Shown piece after piece: positions 18,248-25,711 of a DNA stretch of 44,624 nucleotides (position 1 is the first letter of the stretch; every line of letters begins with the position of its first letter). A program made the translations under genes and the position numbers. The notes below the pieces were generated by a model that saw nothing but the letters and a program-made list of their open reading frames with translations, did not search any database and was not told the DNA's origin. This DNA is from DATCVR01 sp036566745 (GTDB lineage Bacteria > Actinomycetota > Actinomycetes > Jiangellales > Jiangellaceae), in the NCBI GenBank assembly GCA_036566745.1, contig DATCVR010000288.1, positions 1-44,624 of the forward strand, given 5' to 3'.

Positions 18248-19204
18248 TCAGAACGTGAGCGTGGGCCGGATCGCGCCGACCTCTTTGCCGCCGCCCAGGA
18301 CCGGCACGTACTCGATGTCGTCGAGCACCGGATGGTCCAGCCCGAGCCGTTGCAGTGTGGCGGACATCACCACGCGCCGCGCGCGGGTGCCGCCGTCGTC
18401 GATCTTCAGCGCGACGGCGCGGCCGTCGGCCAGCCCCACGACGTAGACGGCCTCGGCGCCTGCCTTGGCGACGAGCCCGGGGATCGCCCGCACCAGCCGC
18501 ATCTCGTCGCGGACCGAGCCGCTGGTCCATTCGGGGTAGTTGCGGATGGCCGCCGCCACACGGTGACCGGCCCGGTCGGGCTCGGCCAGGGTGATGCTCC
18601 GCATCATCCGCGCGACGCCGGTCAGGCTGAGCGCGAACAGGGGCGCACCGCATCCGTCGATGCTCGTGGTGACGATGGCCTCGTTGGCCAGCTCCTCGAG
18701 AGTGTCGTGGATGGCGAGCTGGAGCGGGTGGGAGGGTTCGAGGTAATCGGCGATGGACCAGCCGTTGACGACGCAGGTGGCCAGCATCGCGGCGTGCTTG
18801 CCGGAACAGTCGGCCGCGATGGACGACTCGCCGAAGCCGCGCCGGACATATTCGCGCATCTCGTTGGCGGTGAGTGGGTAGCCCGGCGTGTTCTGCAGGG
18901 CGGACTCGCTCAGGCCCACCTGCGCGAGGATGCGGCGGACTCCCTCCAGGTGGAAGTCCTCGCCGGAGTGACTGGAAGCGGACAGGGCCAGCAGCTCGCC
19001 GGTGAGCGGGAGGCCATGGCGCACCATCGCGGTGACCTGGCCTGGTTTGCTGGCGGAACGGGGATACATCGGGGAGTCGACATCGCCGAGGGCCACGTCG
19101 ACGTGGCCGTCGCGGTCGAGAACGACCAGCCGCCCACGATGGGTTGATTCGACTACTCCAGAACGGACGACTTCGGCCACGATCACGGCCTCGTCACCGG
19201 ACAT
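18248..19204 (-). CDS. Asparaginase (L-asparaginase II family)
   Basis: This 318-residue cytoplasmic protein matches the actinobacterial asparaginase family related to the Rhizobium L-asparaginase II type (thermolabile), which hydrolyses asparagine to aspartate and ammonia. Characteristic stretches include SRGRLVVLD-like VESTHRGRLVVL, DCSGKHAAMLATC with the conserved Ser-x-x-Lys-like pair, EEL-rich helices, DGCGAPLFALSL and GGTRAR. Families of this type use a Ser-Lys tandem; SGKH here fits. The ATG at 19204 has AAGGAG 10 nt upstream, so the longer frame to 19354 is not used. It is divergent from dtd across a 122-nt region holding a TGTCA-N4-TGACA palindrome. Confidence 0.85.
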   Translation of the reverse strand: MSGDEAVIVAEVVRSGVVESTHRGRLVVLDRDGHVDVALGDVDSPMYPRSASKPGQVTAMVRHGLPLTGELLALSASSHSGEDFHLEGVRRILAQVGLSESALQNTPGYPLTANEMREYVRRGFGESSIAADCSGKHAAMLATCVVNGWSIADYLEPSHPLQLAIHDTLEELANEAIVTTSIDGCGAPLFALSLTGVARMMRSITLAEPDRAGHRVAAAIRNYPEWTSGSVRDEMRLVRAIPGLVAKAGAEAVYVVGLADGRAVALKIDDGGTRARRVVMSATLQRLGLDHPVLDDIEYVPVLGGGKEVGAIRPTLTF

Positions 19205-19255
19205 TCGGAAACATCTCCTTAGCACGACAGCGCCGGTTCGTGGGCGATTCTTCCA

Positions 19256-19269
19256 TGTCAAGCGTGACA
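19256..19269. promoter_or_regulatory. Small palindrome between asparaginase and dtd
   Basis: TGTCA-AGCG-TGACA is a perfect 5-bp dyad in the divergent intergenic region, and a further TGTCA lies at 19276. It could be an operator, but no matching regulator is seen in the window. Confidence 0.3.
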
Positions 19270-19326
19270 ACGGCGTGTCAGACGGATTGCGGCCCAGCAT
19301 GCGGACACCTGGAATGATCAGCGCAC

Positions 19327-19764
19327 ATGCGAGCAGTCGTACAGCGAGTGACATCCGCGTCCGTACGAGTCGACGGTGACGTGGTCGGATCGATCGACCC
19401 GGGCGACGGGCGCCAGGGCCTGATGATCCTCGTCGGAGCCACCCATGACGACACGCGTGATGACTCGTCGAGACTGGCGGCCAAGATCTGGCAGCTGCGC
19501 ATCCTCGCCGACGAGCGATCCGCCTCCGACGTCGGCGCGCCGCTCCTCGTCGTCAGCCAGTTCACCCTGTACGCGGACACCCGCAAGGGACGACGGCCGT
19601 CCTGGGGAGCGGCCGCGCCACGACCGGTGTCGGAACCCCTCGTGGAGGCCTTCGTCCAGGCCCTGCGCGAGCTGGGCGCGCAGGTCGAGACGGGGGTGTT
19701 CGGCGCCGACATGCTGGTCGAGCTCGTCAACGACGGCCCCGTGACGATGGTGCTCGACTCGTGA
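19327..19764 (+). CDS. dtd: D-aminoacyl-tRNA deacylase
   Basis: Dtd hydrolyses the ester bond between D-amino acids (and glycine on mischarged tRNA) and tRNA, protecting translation. The 145-residue length is typical. The active site is visible as SQFTLYAD at 77-84, with Thr80, and the C-terminal NDGPVT at 135-140 carrying the Gly-cis-Pro selectivity motif. The N-terminal MRAVVQRVTSASV is also characteristic. No strong ribosome site is visible before the ATG, which is close to a GAATGAT stretch that might be a -10. The gene stands alone, divergent from asparaginase. Confidence 0.96.
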   Translation: MRAVVQRVTSASVRVDGDVVGSIDPGDGRQGLMILVGATHDDTRDDSSRLAAKIWQLRILADERSASDVGAPLLVVSQFTLYADTRKGRRPSWGAAAPRPVSEPLVEAFVQALRELGAQVETGVFGADMLVELVNDGPVTMVLDS

Positions 19765-19830
19765 GGCGCGGGCGGCGGGCGGGCGGGCACGTAGGCTGAC
19801 GGCGGTGCGTTCGACGGAAGGATCACGGCC

Positions 19831-20685
19831 ATGATCATCGTCACCGGCGGCAGTGGCCAGGCGGGCCGAGCCTGCGTTCGCGACCTGCGCGAGCACGGCT
19901 ACGACGTCACCTCCGTCGACCTCGTCGCACCGGCCGATCCGGACGTCCGGCACAGCCGGGTCGACCTCACCGACTTCGGCCAGACGGTGGCCGCGTTCTC
20001 CGCCGTCGACGACCGGATCGCCGACGTCACCGGCATCGTGCACCTGGCGGCCATCCGCGCTCCGGGCCTGGCACCCAATGCCACGACGTTCGCCACCAAC
20101 ACGCTGAGCACGTACAACGTGTTCGAGGCCGCACGAGTGCTGGGCATCCGCAACGTCGTGTGGGCGTCGAGCGAGACCGTTCTCGGCCTCCCGTTCGACA
20201 CCCCGCCGCCGTACGTCCCCGTGGACGAGGACTACCCGGGGCGGCCGGAGAGCGCCTACTCGCTGTCCAAGCTCGTGGGCGAGACCATGGCGGAGCAGTT
20301 CTGCCGGTGGGATCCCACGATGAAGATCATCGGGCTGCGGCTGTCGAACGTCATGGATCCCGAGCACTACGCGGCGTTCCGCGACTTCCAGGACGACCCC
20401 GCGCGGCGCAAGTGGAACCTGTGGGGGTACATCGACGCCCGCGACGCCGCCCAGGCGATCCGGCTGGCGCTCGAGTCCGACCTGGCCGGCGCCGAGGTGT
20501 TCGTCATCGCCAACGCCGACACCGTCATGGACACGCCCAACGACGAGCTGCTCGCCGCGCAGTTCCCCGGGGTCCCCCGCAGGCGGCCCGTCGAGCCCGG
20601 CGAGACCCTCCTGTCCATCGACAAGGCACGCTCGGTCCTCGGGTACGCCCCGCGCCACAGCTGGCGCGACGCGCCGTCCGGCTGA
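19831..20685 (+). CDS. NAD(P)-dependent epimerase/dehydratase family protein
   Basis: This extended SDR of 284 residues has the N-terminal Rossmann motif TGGSGQAG (5-12), the acidic residue ending strand 2 (SVDLVAP) indicating NAD use, and the catalytic YSLSK near residue 147, with SSE as the Ser/Thr element. The Trp-rich WNLWGYIDARDAAQAI segment is common in uronate dehydrogenase-like and sugar epimerase members. The substrate is probably a sugar or nucleotide sugar but is not determinable here. GGAAGGA lies 8 nt before the ATG. It is convergent with ygfZ, 21 nt away, and follows dtd. Confidence 0.88.
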   Translation: MIIVTGGSGQAGRACVRDLREHGYDVTSVDLVAPADPDVRHSRVDLTDFGQTVAAFSAVDDRIADVTGIVHLAAIRAPGLAPNATTFATNTLSTYNVFEAARVLGIRNVVWASSETVLGLPFDTPPPYVPVDEDYPGRPESAYSLSKLVGETMAEQFCRWDPTMKIIGLRLSNVMDPEHYAAFRDFQDDPARRKWNLWGYIDARDAAQAIRLALESDLAGAEVFVIANADTVMDTPNDELLAAQFPGVPRRRPVEPGETLLSIDKARSVLGYAPRHSWRDAPSG

Positions 20686-20706
20686 GGGGTTCCGCGGGCG
20701 CTGCGG

Positions 20707-21732
20707 CTATCCCACGCGCGGCCGGACGTGGAGGCCGGCCTCGGGGTCGACGACGACCTCCTGTGCCGCGGCCACGCCGCCGGCCACCAGCTCCGCGTCG
20801 GTCGGGACGTTGCGCTTGACCACGGCGAGGGCGATCGGGCCGAGTTCGTGATGCCGTGCGGCCGAGCCGACCTGACCGACGACCCGGCCGTCGAACACGA
20901 CGTCGTCGCCGTGCTCGGGCAGGTGGTCGGCGGATCCGTCCAGGTGGAGCTGGACCAGCCGCCGAGGCGGTCGCCCCAGCGTGTGCACCCGCGCTACCGT
21001 CTCCTGACCTCGGTAGCAGCCCTTGTCGAGGTGGACGGCGGTGCCGATCCAGCCCACCTCGTGGGGAATCGTGCGGTCGTCGGTGTCGAGGCCGATGCGG
21101 GGCTCGTGGGCCTCGATGCGCAGCGCCTCGTACGCCCAGACGCCGGCGGGGTCGCCGGCCGCCTCGACGTGGCCGCGGAGGGCGGGGCGCGGCACGAAGA
21201 CCTCGCGTCCGCGCGCGGTGGCCCGGGCGAGGTGCTGCGTGGAGTCGCCCCGTGGTGCTGAGGCGGTGGCGGCCGGGGCGGTCGGCTCCCACACGACGGC
21301 GAACTCCGAGGTGACGTCGTCGATCTCGACCTGTGACCAGAATCGCATCTTCACCAGGTAGTCGATGAGAGCGGCGCTCGTGCCGGGTTCGACGTGGAAC
21401 CACACCGCCTCGCCGTCGTCGACGCCGTACAGCGCGTGCTCGACCCGGCCGTTGGCGTCGAGGATCAGTGCCGAGGTCGGCTCGCCGGGGGTCAGCCGCT
21501 CGAGGTGCTGAGTGGTGAGCTGATGGAGCCAGGTCAGGCGTTCCGGGCCGCTGACGCGGACGACCTCGCGGTGGGACAGGTCGACCACGCCCGCGCCCTC
21601 GATCAGCCGGCGTTGCTCGCGGAACGGGTCGCCGTAGTGAGCGGCGACCCCGGCGTCGGGCGCGGCGGCCTCGACGGCGCCCGGGCGATCGAGCAGCGGA
21701 CTGCGATACGGCTGGTTCACACTCACGACCAT
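20707..21732 (-). CDS. ygfZ: Folate-binding protein YgfZ (iron-sulfur maintenance)
   Basis: YgfZ proteins are related to the GcvT aminomethyltransferase and help assemble or repair iron-sulfur enzymes in a folate-dependent way. The 341-residue product has the signature KGCYRGQE at residues 237-244, with the redox-relevant Cys239, and the GcvT-like folate-binding fold before it (LTWLHQLTTQHLERL, SALILDANGRVEHAL). An Ala/Thr insert near 150-160 is probably a loop. In mycobacteria the same family precedes a nitrobindin gene, and that pairing is seen here. The ATG at 21732 has only a weak ribosome site. Confidence 0.92.
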   Translation of the reverse strand: MVVSVNQPYRSPLLDRPGAVEAAAPDAGVAAHYGDPFREQRRLIEGAGVVDLSHREVVRVSGPERLTWLHQLTTQHLERLTPGEPTSALILDANGRVEHALYGVDDGEAVWFHVEPGTSAALIDYLVKMRFWSQVEIDDVTSEFAVVWEPTAPAATASAPRGDSTQHLARATARGREVFVPRPALRGHVEAAGDPAGVWAYEALRIEAHEPRIGLDTDDRTIPHEVGWIGTAVHLDKGCYRGQETVARVHTLGRPPRRLVQLHLDGSADHLPEHGDDVVFDGRVVGQVGSAARHHELGPIALAVVKRNVPTDAELVAGGVAAAQEVVVDPEAGLHVRPRVG

Positions 21733-21886
21733 ACGGAACGCTCGAACGTCTCCACACCATCCCGATGAGCGGTATCGGCGGGATGGCTGCGGGTCACCAC
21801 GAGGATCGTGCGCGCATCACCAGGGCTGCAGGGGTGGTGGGGCAGGCGATCACCTGCTGAACGTGATCATTTCGGGAGCCGCAGGG

Positions 21887-22405
21887 TCAGTCGGAGGCTT
21901 CGGCTGCGCCGGTCACCCGCTGAAGCTCGGCGGAAAGGTGGGGCTGGAGGTCATGGCCCATGGCCGACATCTCGAAGACGTACATCAGCCGGCCGTTGAC
22001 CAGCCCGTAGAGACGATGGCCGGTGCGATAGTCCTTGGCCGTCTCGGTCTTGAGCACGCCCCGGGTGGCCAGCTCGATCCGCGCCGGCTCGACCCGGCCG
22101 AGGTACACCTCGACGAAGCCGGTGGGATGGCTCAGCAGCATCTCGACCTCGCCGCTGGGCTGGGGACGCCAGTAGCCGGTCTCGCGCGCCGCGGGCTTCG
22201 CGAGGTTGCCCTCGGCGTCGAGGATCCAGCTGCGGCTCGAGTAGGACAGGTACGCCTTGTCGGGGACGTAGGTGAACTCGACCTCCTGCCCGAACCGGAA
22301 CGCCTCGATGGTCGGGTAGTCGCCCACCCCGGCGCCCTCCCACCGGCCCAGCAGCCACGCCAGGGGAACGCATTCGGGGTGGAGGTCGCTCGGGATCTCG
22401 ATCAC
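21887..22405 (-). CDS. Nitrobindin / FABP-like heme-binding protein
   Basis: This 172-residue beta-barrel protein of the THAP4/nitrobindin (formerly DUF1794) family has the signature GRWEGAGVG at residues 20-28 and the C-terminal QPHLSAEL, whose histidine is the usual heme-iron ligand. Nitrobindins bind ferric heme and isomerise peroxynitrite to nitrate. The ETGYWRP strand is also typical. It matches the mycobacterial Rv0813c group by position, between ygfZ and the sulfur operon. A tiny membrane-peptide gene ends 8 nt upstream on the same strand, so the two are probably co-transcribed. Confidence 0.9.
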   Translation of the reverse strand: MIEIPSDLHPECVPLAWLLGRWEGAGVGDYPTIEAFRFGQEVEFTYVPDKAYLSYSSRSWILDAEGNLAKPAARETGYWRPQPSGEVEMLLSHPTGFVEVYLGRVEPARIELATRGVLKTETAKDYRTGHRLYGLVNGRLMYVFEMSAMGHDLQPHLSAELQRVTGAAEASD

Positions 22406-22412
22406 GGTGGGG

Positions 22413-22514
22413 TCAGGCCTGGCCCTTGAAGAGCCTCAGGACCACGAGCAGCGCCATCAGGCCCGCAGCGATGGTGACCAGGACGAGGATGCCTGTGAAC
22501 ACGGTTTCCAGCAC
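22413..22514 (-). CDS. Small single-helix membrane peptide (33 residues)
   Basis: A GTG-initiated frame of 34 codons encodes a short polar start (LETVF), about 22 strongly hydrophobic residues (GILVLVTIAAGLMALLVVL), then RLFKGQA. This is a convincing transmembrane helix with a positive-inside cytoplasmic tail. It ends 7 nt before the nitrobindin start, and their co-orientation suggests an operon. No ribosome site is evident. A GATACA hexamer about 10 nt upstream of the GTG would suit a leaderless transcript. I cannot name it. Confidence 0.55.
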   Translation of the reverse strand: MLETVFTGILVLVTIAAGLMALLVVLRLFKGQA

Positions 22515-22630
22515 GGGGCCGAGTGTATCGGCCGCCCCCGGCGCCCGGACCCCGACCGGTCACGCCGGCCGTGTGGCGATCCGCACTCCGCGCCGGTCGT
22601 CGCGTCGTCGCGGACTCGTAGGGTGAGGCC

Positions 22631-22993
22631 ATGCCGCGCACTCTCGTCGTCAAGGTCACCGCAGGCGCCGACGCTCCCGAACGCTGCTCGCAGGCGTTCA
22701 CCGTCGCGTCCACCGCGCTCGCGTCCGGCGTACCGGTCTCGCTCTGGTTGACCGGCGAGTCGGCGTGGTTCGCGCTGCCAGGGCGGGCGGCCGAGTTCGA
22801 GCTGCCCCATGCCGCGCCGTTGCCCGACCTCCTCGACGCGCTGCTGGCGGGCGGCACCGTGACGCTGTGCACCCAGTGCGCGGCGCGGCGCGACATCGGC
22901 CCCGGCGACGTCCTCGCGGGAATCCGGATCGCTGGCGCCGCGGCGTTCGTCGAAGAGGCCCTGGCTGACGGCGCGCAGGCGCTCGTCTACTGA
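22631..22993 (+). CDS. DsrE family protein
   Basis: This 120-residue protein has a DsrE/TusD-like alpha-beta fold: a start strand LVVKVTAG, a nucleotide-like loop, VPVSLWLTG, a central helix PLPDLLDALLAGG, then VTLCTQCAARRDI, with a C-x-x-C pair in the place where DsrE proteins carry their sulfur-transfer cysteine. It may take part in sulfur relay or be an uncharacterised family member. It lies near the sulfurtransferase operon but on the opposite strand. The downstream EEP gene is convergent. Confidence 0.85.
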   Translation: MPRTLVVKVTAGADAPERCSQAFTVASTALASGVPVSLWLTGESAWFALPGRAAEFELPHAAPLPDLLDALLAGGTVTLCTQCAARRDIGPGDVLAGIRIAGAAAFVEEALADGAQALVY

Positions 22994-23027
22994 GCCACGC
23001 CGCCGCAAGGCCCGCCCCGGGGCCCGG

Positions 23028-23744
23028 CTACGGGCTCACCCGCAGGTCGGCCACCACCGCATGATGGTCCGAGGCGGCCCCCACCTCGACCACCTCGATC
23101 CGGCTGGCCACGATGTCCGGTGTGGTCAGCACGTAGTCGATCCGCAGCCGCGGATGAGTCGTACTGAACGTGGCGCCCTCGCCTTCGCCGTGCGCGGTCC
23201 ACGGATCGACCAGCACGGTGCCGAACTCCTTGAGGCACGGGTCGTCGGGTGTGGCGTTGAGGTCGCCGAGCACGATCGTCGGCCCCGACCTGTCCTGCAG
23301 CCGGGCGACGATCGCGCGCGCCTGCTCGACCCGCGCCACGGGATCGTCGTTGGTCAGGTGGGTCACCCACAGCTGCAAGCCACCGGCGAGACGGCACCGG
23401 AGCACACTGCGCGGCTCGGCCCCGGGTGAGGTCGGCAGCGCCGCCCAGTCGCGCGAGAGCACCGAGGGAACGGTCAGCGCGGCGTTGCCGTACTCGCTGC
23501 CGCCGATGCTGATGGACGGGCCGAACCACGACCGCATGCCCGTGGCGCGCCCGAGCCAGGAGGCCTGGTCGGCGCGCGCGCTGCGGGTGCCGAAGTGGCG
23601 GTCGACCTCTTGCAGGCCGACGAGGTCGGGGCCGGCGTCGCGGATGACCGAGGCGATCCGGCCGAGGTCGAGCACGCCGTCGGTGCCCACGCCGTGGTGG
23701 ATGTTGAACGTCATCACGCGGAACGCGGCAGGGGCGTCGAGCAC
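23028..23744 (-). CDS. Endonuclease/exonuclease/phosphatase (EEP) family protein
   Basis: This 238-residue metal-dependent phosphoesterase has the expected motifs in order: MTFNIHHG (Asn), LQEVD (catalytic Glu) near residue 45, VTHLTN, the GDLNATPDD metal and catalytic site, RIDYVL, and the final ASDHHAVVADL with Asp-His. Substrates in this family range from DNA to phospholipids and inositol phosphates; the lack of a signal peptide suggests a cytoplasmic role. It lies downstream of the sulfur operon on the same strand but is separated from it by palindromic element copy 4, so it is probably a separate unit. Confidence 0.9.
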   Translation of the reverse strand: MLDAPAAFRVMTFNIHHGVGTDGVLDLGRIASVIRDAGPDLVGLQEVDRHFGTRSARADQASWLGRATGMRSWFGPSISIGGSEYGNAALTVPSVLSRDWAALPTSPGAEPRSVLRCRLAGGLQLWVTHLTNDDPVARVEQARAIVARLQDRSGPTIVLGDLNATPDDPCLKEFGTVLVDPWTAHGEGEGATFSTTHPRLRIDYVLTTPDIVASRIEVVEVGAASDHHAVVADLRVSP

Positions 23745-23775
23745 GGCCCAAGACTAGAGCCCGCCACCCCAGCCG

Positions 23776-23829
23776 GTGATCGTTGGAAGAAGTTGGCCGC
23801 CAGCGCGACCGGATCCTTCCAACGATCAC
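23776..23829 (-). repeat. Palindromic intergenic element, copy 4 (minus orientation)
   Basis: Perfect 14-bp arms GTGATCGTTGGAAG (23776-23789) and CTTCCAACGATCAC (23816-23829). Read on the minus strand, it shares its first 23 bases and its last 16 with copy 1, plus GGCGGCCA in the middle. It lies 13 nt beyond the sseC stop and is oriented with that gene. Confidence 0.85.
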
Positions 23830-23842
23830 CGGGTTGGGGAGA

Positions 23843-24142
23843 TCAGGCGACGGTCACCTCGACCTCGCTGACCACACCCTGGGTGGCCACCACCGAACGG
23901 TCGACCGGATCGGCACCCGGCGCCAGCGTCCGCACCGTCCACTGTCCCGGCGCCGCGAAGAACCGGAACTGGCCCGTGGTGCTGGTCGGCAGCTCGGCGG
24001 TGAACTCACCGGTCGCGTCGAGCAGGCGCACATAGGCGCCCGCGAGAGGAGCGTCGCCGCGCTGGACGACACCCTGGATCACGGTCTGCTTGCTGAGGTC
24101 GATCCCCTCGAGCGAGACACCGCCGGCGGTTGCTCCGCACAT
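23843..24142 (-). CDS. sseC: DUF1416 / SseC-like protein
   Basis: This 99-residue protein starts MCGATAGG, with a single N-terminal cysteine, followed by an immunoglobulin- or transthyretin-like beta domain (GVVQRGDAPLAGAYVRLLDATGEF, TGQFRFFAAPGQWTVRTLAPG). It matches DUF1416, the SseC family found directly downstream of cysA2-type sulfurtransferases in mycobacteria. The gap to the sulfurtransferase is only 4 nt. The role is probably an accessory or sulfur acceptor for that enzyme, which is inference. Palindromic element copy 4 follows the stop and probably ends the operon. Confidence 0.9.
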   Translation of the reverse strand: MCGATAGGVSLEGIDLSKQTVIQGVVQRGDAPLAGAYVRLLDATGEFTAELPTSTTGQFRFFAAPGQWTVRTLAPGADPVDRSVVATQGVVSEVEVTVA

Positions 24143-24146
24143 CGCC

Positions 24147-24995
24147 TCACACCTCGCCGGGTTCGTCGCCCGTGGCCACCGGCACGCCCACCAGCGAGCC
24201 GTACTCGGTCCACGAGCCGTCGTAGTTCTTCACGTTCTGCACCCCGAGGATCTCGCGCAGCACGAACCAGGTGTGCGACGAGCGCTCGCCGATGCGGCAG
24301 TAGGCGATGGTGTCCTTGCCGAGGTCGACGCCGGCCTCGCCGTAGAGCGCGCGCAGCTCGTCGTCCGAGCGGAATGTGCCGTCGTCGTTGGCGGCCTTGC
24401 TCCACGGGATGTTCGCGGCGGTCGGGATGTGGCCGGCCACCTGCGACACCTCCTGGGGGAGGTGGGCCGGGGCGAGGAGCCGGCCGGCGAACTCGTCGGG
24501 AGAGCGCACGTCGACAAGGTTCTGGGTGCCGATGGCGGCGATGACCTCGTCGCGGAACGCGCGGATCGAGTTGTCCGGGTCCTGCGCGGTGTACGTCGTG
24601 GCCGCACGCTCGGTGGCCGCGTCGACGAGCTCACGGCTCTCGAGCTCCCACTTCTTGCGGCCGCCGTCGAGCAGGCGGACGTCGCCGTGGCCGTAGACCT
24701 TGAAGTACCAGTAGGCGTACGCGGCGAACCAGTTGTTGTTGCCGCCGTAGAGGACGACGGTGTCGTCGTTCGCGATGCCCAGTCCGGACAGGAGCGCCTC
24801 GAACTGCTCCTTGTTCACGAAGTCGCGGCGGACCGGGTCACGCAGGTCGGTGGTCCAGTTGACCTTGACCGCGCCCGTGATGTGGTTCTTGTCGTAGGCC
24901 GTGGTGTCCTCGTCGACCTCGACGAGGACGACCTTCGGATCGTCGAGATGCTGCTCGACCCAGTCGGCCGAGACGAGTGCCGTTTCGCGGCTCAT
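24147..24995 (-). CDS. sseA: Thiosulfate/3-mercaptopyruvate sulfurtransferase
   Basis: This two-domain rhodanese of 282 residues has an inactive N-terminal domain (HITGAVKVNWTTDL), and the C-terminal domain carries the catalytic Cys233 in YCRIGERSSH. The CRIGERS loop is typical of actinobacterial CysA2/SseA enzymes that move sulfane sulfur from thiosulfate or mercaptopyruvate. The true ATG is at 24995 with GGAGG 8 nt upstream; it overlaps the DUF4395 stop as ATGA. It is part of the cluster thioredoxin - leader peptide - DUF4395 - sulfurtransferase - SseC, and is likely controlled by the leader upstream of DUF4395. Confidence 0.95.
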   Translation of the reverse strand: MSRETALVSADWVEQHLDDPKVVLVEVDEDTTAYDKNHITGAVKVNWTTDLRDPVRRDFVNKEQFEALLSGLGIANDDTVVLYGGNNNWFAAYAYWYFKVYGHGDVRLLDGGRKKWELESRELVDAATERAATTYTAQDPDNSIRAFRDEVIAAIGTQNLVDVRSPDEFAGRLLAPAHLPQEVSQVAGHIPTAANIPWSKAANDDGTFRSDDELRALYGEAGVDLGKDTIAYCRIGERSSHTWFVLREILGVQNVKNYDGSWTEYGSLVGVPVATGDEPGEV

Positions 24996-25429
24996 GAGAT
25001 GACCTCCGTGGTGGGGTGGGAGCGTGGTGACACCGACAGGCGCCGGATGACGAGGTAGATCTCGCAGCCCAGGCAGAAGCCGAAGGCGGCGTTGAGGAAG
25101 GCGGCAGCGAGCGCCGCGCCTACGGCGGCGAAGGCCAGCGCCGTGACGCCGGTGAGGAGGCCGACGAGCCCCACCACGCTGAAGGCCAGCCCCACGGCCT
25201 GCGCGAAGCGGGGTGGAGCAGAGTCCTCGAACTCGGCCGGTGGAGCGAGCCGCGGCCGGATCAGCCGGGCGTAGGGGCGGCCGTAGGGAGCGATGCTCGG
25301 AGCGAACGCTCCCAGGGCGAAGACGACGGCCTGGATCGCCAGCAGCCATGCGGCGCCGGTGATGAGCACCAGGGCGAGCACGACCGTGGTGACGGCGGCT
25401 CCGAAGCGTGGACCTCGAGGATCGATCAT
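24992..25429 (-). CDS. DUF4395 family membrane protein
   Basis: This 145-residue protein has about four transmembrane helices in two pairs and a conserved FNAAFGFCLGCEIYLVIRR segment with a C-x-x-C pair near the end of the last helix, the hallmark of DUF4395. Members lie beside sulfurtransferases and thioredoxins, so a role in moving sulfur or electrons across the membrane is plausible but unproven. Its ribosome site AGGAGG (25446-25441) lies within a sequence that can pair with either of two upstream copies of TCCTGACG. The stop overlaps the sulfurtransferase start (ATGA). Confidence 0.88.
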   Translation of the reverse strand: MIDPRGPRFGAAVTTVVLALVLITGAAWLLAIQAVVFALGAFAPSIAPYGRPYARLIRPRLAPPAEFEDSAPPRFAQAVGLAFSVVGLVGLLTGVTALAFAAVGAALAAAFLNAAFGFCLGCEIYLVIRRLSVSPRSHPTTEVIS

Positions 25430-25440
25430 GATCGCAAGAC

Positions 25441-25524
25441 CCTCCTGACGTGGACGGACGGGGCTTTCGCGTCAGGAACGGGGCGCCGCGCCGGCGGCCA
25501 CGGACGTGCCGTTCCTCGTCAGGA
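25441..25524 (-). promoter_or_regulatory. Attenuator-like RNA between the leader peptide and DUF4395
   Basis: In transcript order, TCCTGACG (25524-25517, including the leader stop), AGGAACGG (25516-25509), a GC-rich loop, CCGTTCCT (25481-25474) overlapping a second TCCTGACG (25477-25470), and CGTCAGGA (25450-25443) leading into the AGGAGG ribosome site. The AGGAACGG/CCGTTCCT stem and the stem that hides the ribosome site cannot form together with the second TCCTGACG. A stalled ribosome on the leader would cover the first copy. The pairing is seen directly; the switching is inference. Confidence 0.6.
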
Positions 25525-25596
25525 CATGCGACAGAGCATGCCGGCGGCGCGACCGAAGTCGATGGCCCGCCGCTTGGTCAGCTCTGCATGGAACAT
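25519..25596 (-). CDS. Leader peptide of the sulfur operon (25 residues, Cys22)
   Basis: An ATG at 25596 opens a 25-residue frame ending TGA at 25521-25519. The peptide begins MFHAELTKRRAIDFGR and ends AAGMLCRMS. It has the layout of the short putative leader peptides annotated before actinobacterial sulfur genes: basic TKRR, an (I/V)DFGR-like core, then a penultimate-region cysteine. The only Cys codon (TGT, 25533-25531) is three codons before the last sense codon, well placed for ribosome stalling. No ribosome site precedes it; a TACCCT -10 ends 7 nt upstream, so the message is probably leaderless. It lies between the thioredoxin and DUF4395 genes. Confidence 0.75.
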   Translation of the reverse strand: MFHAELTKRRAIDFGRAAGMLCRMS

Positions 25597-25603
25597 GGGG
25601 ACG

Positions 25604-25633
25604 AGGGTACGGGCGCGGATCCGCCACCGTCAC
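25604..25633 (-). promoter_or_regulatory. Promoter for the leader peptide and DUF4395-sseA-sseC
   Basis: On the minus strand GTGACG (25633-25628) is 18 nt from TACCCT (25609-25604). Transcription would begin about 7 nt later, at or next to the leader ATG, giving a leaderless start. The promoter means that the three downstream genes need not depend on the thioredoxin gene's transcript. Confidence 0.45.
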
Positions 25634-25711
25634 CGGGTGCCCACATGGCGAGACAGCTCGTCTCAGTCCGCGGCCGGACAGGCGTCAGCGCGGGATGGTA
25701 CCGAGGCGGGT

